A stretch of DNA of 7,892 nucleotides from Flavobacteriales bacterium. GTDB taxonomy: Bacteria; Bacteroidota; Bacteroidia; Flavobacteriales; Flavobacteriaceae. The stretch lies in NCBI GenBank assembly GCA_027032855.1, contig JALVLX010000215.1, positions 1-7,892 on the forward strand, read 5' to 3'. The translations under genes were made by a program, and so were the position numbers. The notes below the pieces were generated by a model, which was given only the letters and a program-made list of their open reading frames with translations, had not been told where the DNA came from and made no database searches. Positions 6,397-7,892 of the stretch are shown in pieces (position 1 is the first letter of the stretch; every line of letters starts with the position of its first letter).

Positions 6397-6426
6397 AGAT
6401 TAGGGATAAGGGTAAAGTAGAAACTA

Positions 6427-6533
6427 AGGTGGCTGAGTGCTACGACACAAAGGTCACTGAGTGCCACGACGAAGGAGTGGTGTACCAAAATAGGTCACTG
6501 AGTGCCACGACGAAGGAGTGGTGTACCGAAGTG
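6427..6533. repeat. 36-bp direct repeat: two exact copies plus a degenerate upstream copy
   Basis: Exact copies run 6451-6486 and 6492-6527, separated by AAAAT. Each begins AGGTCACTGAGTGCCACGAC and ends GGAGTGGTGTACC. A degenerate partial copy at 6427-6446 (AGGTGGCTGAGTGCTACGAC) precedes them. In the last copy CCAC (6505-6508) pairs with GTGG (6518-6521), extendable by G-U pairs, and CACT (6496-6499) pairs with AGTG (6530-6533), giving a nested hairpin of the 'CACTGAG...CGAAGTG' kind. The period is 41 bp. Too few copies, unit hairpins and a 5-bp spacer rule out a CRISPR array. Confidence 0.9.
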
Positions 6534-6541
6534 CCGACATC

Positions 6542-6573
6542 AAATAACCAAATAACCAGATAACCGGTTAACC
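6542..6573. repeat. Degenerate 8-bp tandem repeat (AAATAACC), four units
   Basis: Successive units are AAATAACC, AAATAACC, AGATAACC and GGTTAACC, then a decayed GATAAGAC. The first two are identical and all four end in TAACC. AACCGGTT (6562-6569) and GGTTAACC (6566-6573) inside it are palindromic. A single CAAATAACC also occurs at 4322-4330, before fabI. There is no coding or promoter sign. Confidence 0.65.
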
Positions 6574-6581
6574 GATAAGAC

Positions 6582-6622
6582 AAAAAATCAAGGCAAATCC
6601 ATTAAACAGAACTTGCCTTGAT
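6582..6622 (-). terminator. Intrinsic terminator of the THX gene
   Basis: On the minus strand ATCAAGGCAA (6622-6613) pairs perfectly with TTGCCTTGAT (6596-6587) in a 10-bp stem with a 16-nt loop. It is followed by a run of six T (6587-6582, the first belonging to the stem). It starts 8 nt after the THX stop codon. Its presence and orientation independently support the small gene as a real transcription unit. Confidence 0.82.
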
Positions 6623-6630
6623 ACTAAAAA

Positions 6631-6738
6631 CTAAGCTTTTTTGGCAGCTTTGTTTTTTTTGTTTGGTCGTAGTCTGCTTTTACCATAAGTACCACGTGTA
6701 ATTTTACCACGTTTTGTTTTGATATCTCCTTTTCCCAT
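6631..6738 (-). CDS. 30S ribosomal protein THX (35 aa)
   Basis: The minus-strand frame from ATG 6738 to TAG 6631 encodes a very basic peptide starting MGKGDIKTKRGKITRGTYGK and ending KKNKAAKKA. MGKGDxKTxRGKIxxGTYG is the signature of the THX (bTHX) protein of the small ribosomal subunit, first known from Thermus and widespread in Bacteroidota. There it sits in a cavity at the top of the 30S head and stabilises RNA contacts. About half the residues are Lys, Arg or Gly, with no hydrophobic core, as expected. It is below common gene-calling cut-offs, and a longer overlapping frame on the same strand is a shadow. A TAATTTTG promoter-like box lies 28 nt upstream and a strong terminator follows. 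It is divergent from rsmE. Confidence 0.92.
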   Translation of the reverse strand: MGKGDIKTKRGKITRGTYGKSRLRPNKKNKAAKKA

Positions 6739-6766
6739 AACAAATTTGGTTTAAAATTAACAAGAA

Positions 6767-6774
6767 CAAAATTA
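6767..6774 (-). promoter_or_regulatory. Putative -7 promoter box (TAATTTTG) for the THX gene
   Basis: On the minus strand TAATTTTG matches TAnnTTTG and ends 28 nt upstream of the THX ATG. The region is extremely AT-rich, so chance cannot be dismissed, but spacing is like that of the other boxes in the window. No -33 element is clear. Confidence 0.4.
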
Positions 6775-6831
6775 ATATTTTTTTGTTTTACTCTATTAAT
6801 CATAAAATAATAAATATTTGTTATAAAAGAG

Positions 6832-6839
6832 TATCTTTG
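6832..6839 (+). promoter_or_regulatory. Putative -7 promoter box (TATCTTTG) for rsmE
   Basis: TATCTTTG, the same octamer as before fabI and the acyltransferase gene, ends 19 nt before the rsmE ATG. The leader would be only about 10-15 nt, A-rich (TTGAAAAAAACAAGTCA), without a Shine-Dalgarno sequence. The divergent THX box is 58 bp away. Confidence 0.5.
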
Positions 6840-6858
6840 TCTTGAAAAAAACAAGTCA

Positions 6859-7560
6859 ATGAATTTATTTTACGCCCCTGACTTAACACCGCAAACAGAA
6901 ATTTATACATTTGACAAAGATGAAAGCCGTCATATTGTCAAGTCTCTACGCAAAAAGAATGGTGATATTTTGTATCTAACCGATGGTTTAGGTAATTGGT
7001 TTGAAGCGGAAATCACAAATGCCGACCCTAAGCACACACAAATCAAAATACTATCAGTTACTCAAAAAAATAAAAGACCTTATCGGATACACATAGCTAT
7101 GGCGCCAACCAAAAGCAACGACCGATACGAATGGTTTTTGGAAAAAGCCGTTGAAATAGGCATTGATGAAATCACCCCGCTACTCACGCGGTATTCTGAA
7201 AGAAAAAAAGTCAACTTAGAGCGCTACAATAAAATTCTTGTTTCGGCCATGAAACAATCCTTGCAAGCTTACAAACCACAACTCAATGAGCTGGCCAAAT
7301 TTGATCAATTCATCACACAAAATTTTGAAAACACCAAAAAAATAATGGCTTATTGCCAAGCGACACAATCCATGCCGGAAGTTATTAAAGACAAGCAAAA
7401 CATCTTGATATTAATCGGTCCGGAAGGTGGTTTTAGCGATGACGAAGTTCAAAAAGCACAAACAAAGGGATTTGTTACGGCAAATATTTCTACCAACCGC
7501 TTACGCACCGAAACTGCCGGATTGGTATCACTGATGACGGTTCATTTATCAAAACATTGA
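6859..7560 (+). CDS. rsmE: 16S rRNA (uracil(1498)-N(3))-methyltransferase RsmE
   Basis: RsmE methylates N3 of U1498 (E. coli numbering) in 16S rRNA within the 30S subunit, using S-adenosylmethionine. The 233-aa length is normal. Residues 1 to about 70 form the PUA-like RNA-binding domain (MNLFYAPDLT, then DESRHIVKSLRKKNGD at 21-36). The rest is a SPOUT (trefoil-knot) methyltransferase domain: APTKSNDRYEWFLEKAVEIGI at 82-102, then the knot motifs LIGPEGGFSDDE (185-196) and NRLRTETAG (213-221), which bind SAM. All key residues expected from the family are present. It appears monocistronic, with a promoter-like box upstream and a convergent gene 26 nt downstream. Confidence 0.96.
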   Translation: MNLFYAPDLTPQTEIYTFDKDESRHIVKSLRKKNGDILYLTDGLGNWFEAEITNADPKHTQIKILSVTQKNKRPYRIHIAMAPTKSNDRYEWFLEKAVEIGIDEITPLLTRYSERKKVNLERYNKILVSAMKQSLQAYKPQLNELAKFDQFITQNFENTKKIMAYCQATQSMPEVIKDKQNILILIGPEGGFSDDEVQKAQTKGFVTANISTNRLRTETAGLVSLMTVHLSKH

Positions 7561-7586
7561 AAATAAAGATGCTATCGGTCAAGAAA

Positions 7587-7892
7587 TTATCGCAATTTTT
7601 CATTATTACGGTGACGTGCTTCATCACGTTCGGTTCTGATTTGCATTTTTTTATCCCAAGCAGCTTGTAAATCCACGCCGGTCTGATTGGCAATAGCTGT
7701 CAAAACAAACAAGACATCGGCGAGTTCTTCGCCTAAATCTTTTTGCTTATCGCTTTCTTTTTCCGATTGTTCGCCATATCTCCTAGCCATAATCCGCGCC
7801 ACCTCCCCTACTTCTTCGGTCAAAATAGCCATATTGGTCAACTCGTGAAAATAACGAACACCATAAGTTTTAATCCAAGCATCGACTTGCTG
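7587..7892 (-). CDS. MazG-like nucleotide pyrophosphohydrolase, 5' end beyond window edge
   Basis: The minus-strand frame is open from the window edge to TAA at 7587, giving 101 residues starting QQVDAWIKTYGVRYFHELTN. The all-alpha NTP pyrophosphatase metal site ExxE-(n)-ExxD is visible as EEVGE (26-30 of the visible part) and EELAD (55-59), followed by VLFVLTAIANQTG. The short single-domain form of about 108-110 aa is typical, so probably fewer than ten residues are missing. A TTG at 7839-7841 could be mistaken for the start, but the family-like sequence (VRYFHELTNMAILTEEVGEVAR) runs straight through it. Such enzymes hydrolyse non-canonical or excess (d)NTPs to monophosphates; the exact substrate is unknown. 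It is convergent with rsmE, with 26 bp between stops and no clear terminator. Confidence 0.88.
   Translation of the reverse strand, partial: QQVDAWIKTYGVRYFHELTNMAILTEEVGEVARIMARRYGEQSEKESDKQKDLGEELADVLFVLTAIANQTGVDLQAAWDKKMQIRTERDEARHRNNEKLR

Larger units (their letters stand above)
6368..6580. other. Repeat-rich intergenic region between menE and the THX terminator
   Basis: No open frame here looks like a gene. The stretch holds, in order, an 18-bp palindrome, one degenerate and two exact copies of a 36-bp GC-rich repeat, and a degenerate 8-bp tandem array. These are listed separately. Its left part is visibly richer in G and C than the flanking genes (21 of 36 bases in the repeat unit). 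It is the 3' flank of two convergent genes, where such elements accumulate without disturbing promoters. Confidence 0.8.

Noticed and set aside
6279..6488. 69-aa minus-strand open frame spanning the menE end and repeats
   Set aside because: It is antisense to the conserved A10 region of the ligase and continues into repeat DNA, so it is a chance frame.
6427..6527. Possible CRISPR array from the 36-bp direct repeats
   Set aside because: There are only two exact copies with a 5-bp spacer, the units contain their own hairpins, and no cas gene is present.
6624..6854. 76-aa minus-strand open frame in the gap before rsmE
   Set aside because: It overlaps the THX gene in another frame, has no family-like features, and runs through the divergent promoter region. 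The THX frame explains the sequence better.
7490..7693. 67-aa minus-strand open frame across the rsmE/MazG-like junction
   Set aside because: It overlaps the RsmE C-terminal SAM-binding motif and the MazG-like gene, both well supported.
7587..7841. MazG-like protein starting at the TTG codon 7839-7841
   Set aside because: The same frame stays open to the window edge with family-like sequence upstream, so the gene is 5'-truncated by the window rather than starting at TTG.

Overview
This AT-rich window looks like a chromosomal housekeeping segment from a member of the Bacteroidota, most likely a flavobacterium-like lineage. The grounds are: no Shine-Dalgarno sequences ahead of clear starts; repeated Bacteroidota-type -7 boxes (TAnnTTTG, for example TATCTTTG) 20-30 nt upstream of several starts; families typical of the phylum (DUF3822, a short RecD-like helicase, a compact MenE-like ligase, a THX-type small ribosomal protein); and short intergenic repeats of the kind common in these genomes. 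The organism assignment is inference from sequence character, with no database search behind it.

Layout. On the minus strand at the left are a PlsC-type lysophospholipid acyltransferase, cut by the window edge (1-491), and a 474-aa RecD-like SF1B helicase (616-2040). A divergent intergenic region (2041-2174) separates them from a tight plus-strand operon: a two-helix membrane protein (2175-2921), a DUF3822 protein (2905-3678, overlapping by 17 nt) and the 16S rRNA methyltransferase RsmD (3681-4241). After a 156-bp gap holding a repeat-like element and a promoter comes FabI, the enoyl-ACP reductase (4398-5231), followed by a strong intrinsic terminator. A compact AMP-forming ligase, probably MenE, follows (5291-6367). 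The 263-bp gap 6368-6630 is the most repeat-rich part: an 18-bp palindrome, a degenerate copy plus two exact copies of a 36-bp GC-rich repeat, and an 8-bp tandem array. Next is a 35-aa minus-strand gene for ribosomal protein THX with its own terminator, divergent from the 16S rRNA methyltransferase RsmE (6859-7560). A MazG-type nucleotide pyrophosphohydrolase (7587-7892, minus) converges on RsmE and is cut at its 5' end by the window edge.

Functionally the genes fall into ribosome maturation and structure (RsmD, RsmE, THX), lipid and quinone metabolism (acyltransferase, FabI, MenE-like), DNA metabolism (helicase) and nucleotide-pool cleaning (MazG-like). I see no phage, transposase, CRISPR, toxin-antitoxin or obvious defence system, and no tRNA or rRNA. 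The least explained parts are the membrane protein/DUF3822 pair fused into the rsmD operon and the collection of unrelated short repeats in the gaps. I do not think the window holds a clear undescribed system, and the findings are scored accordingly.
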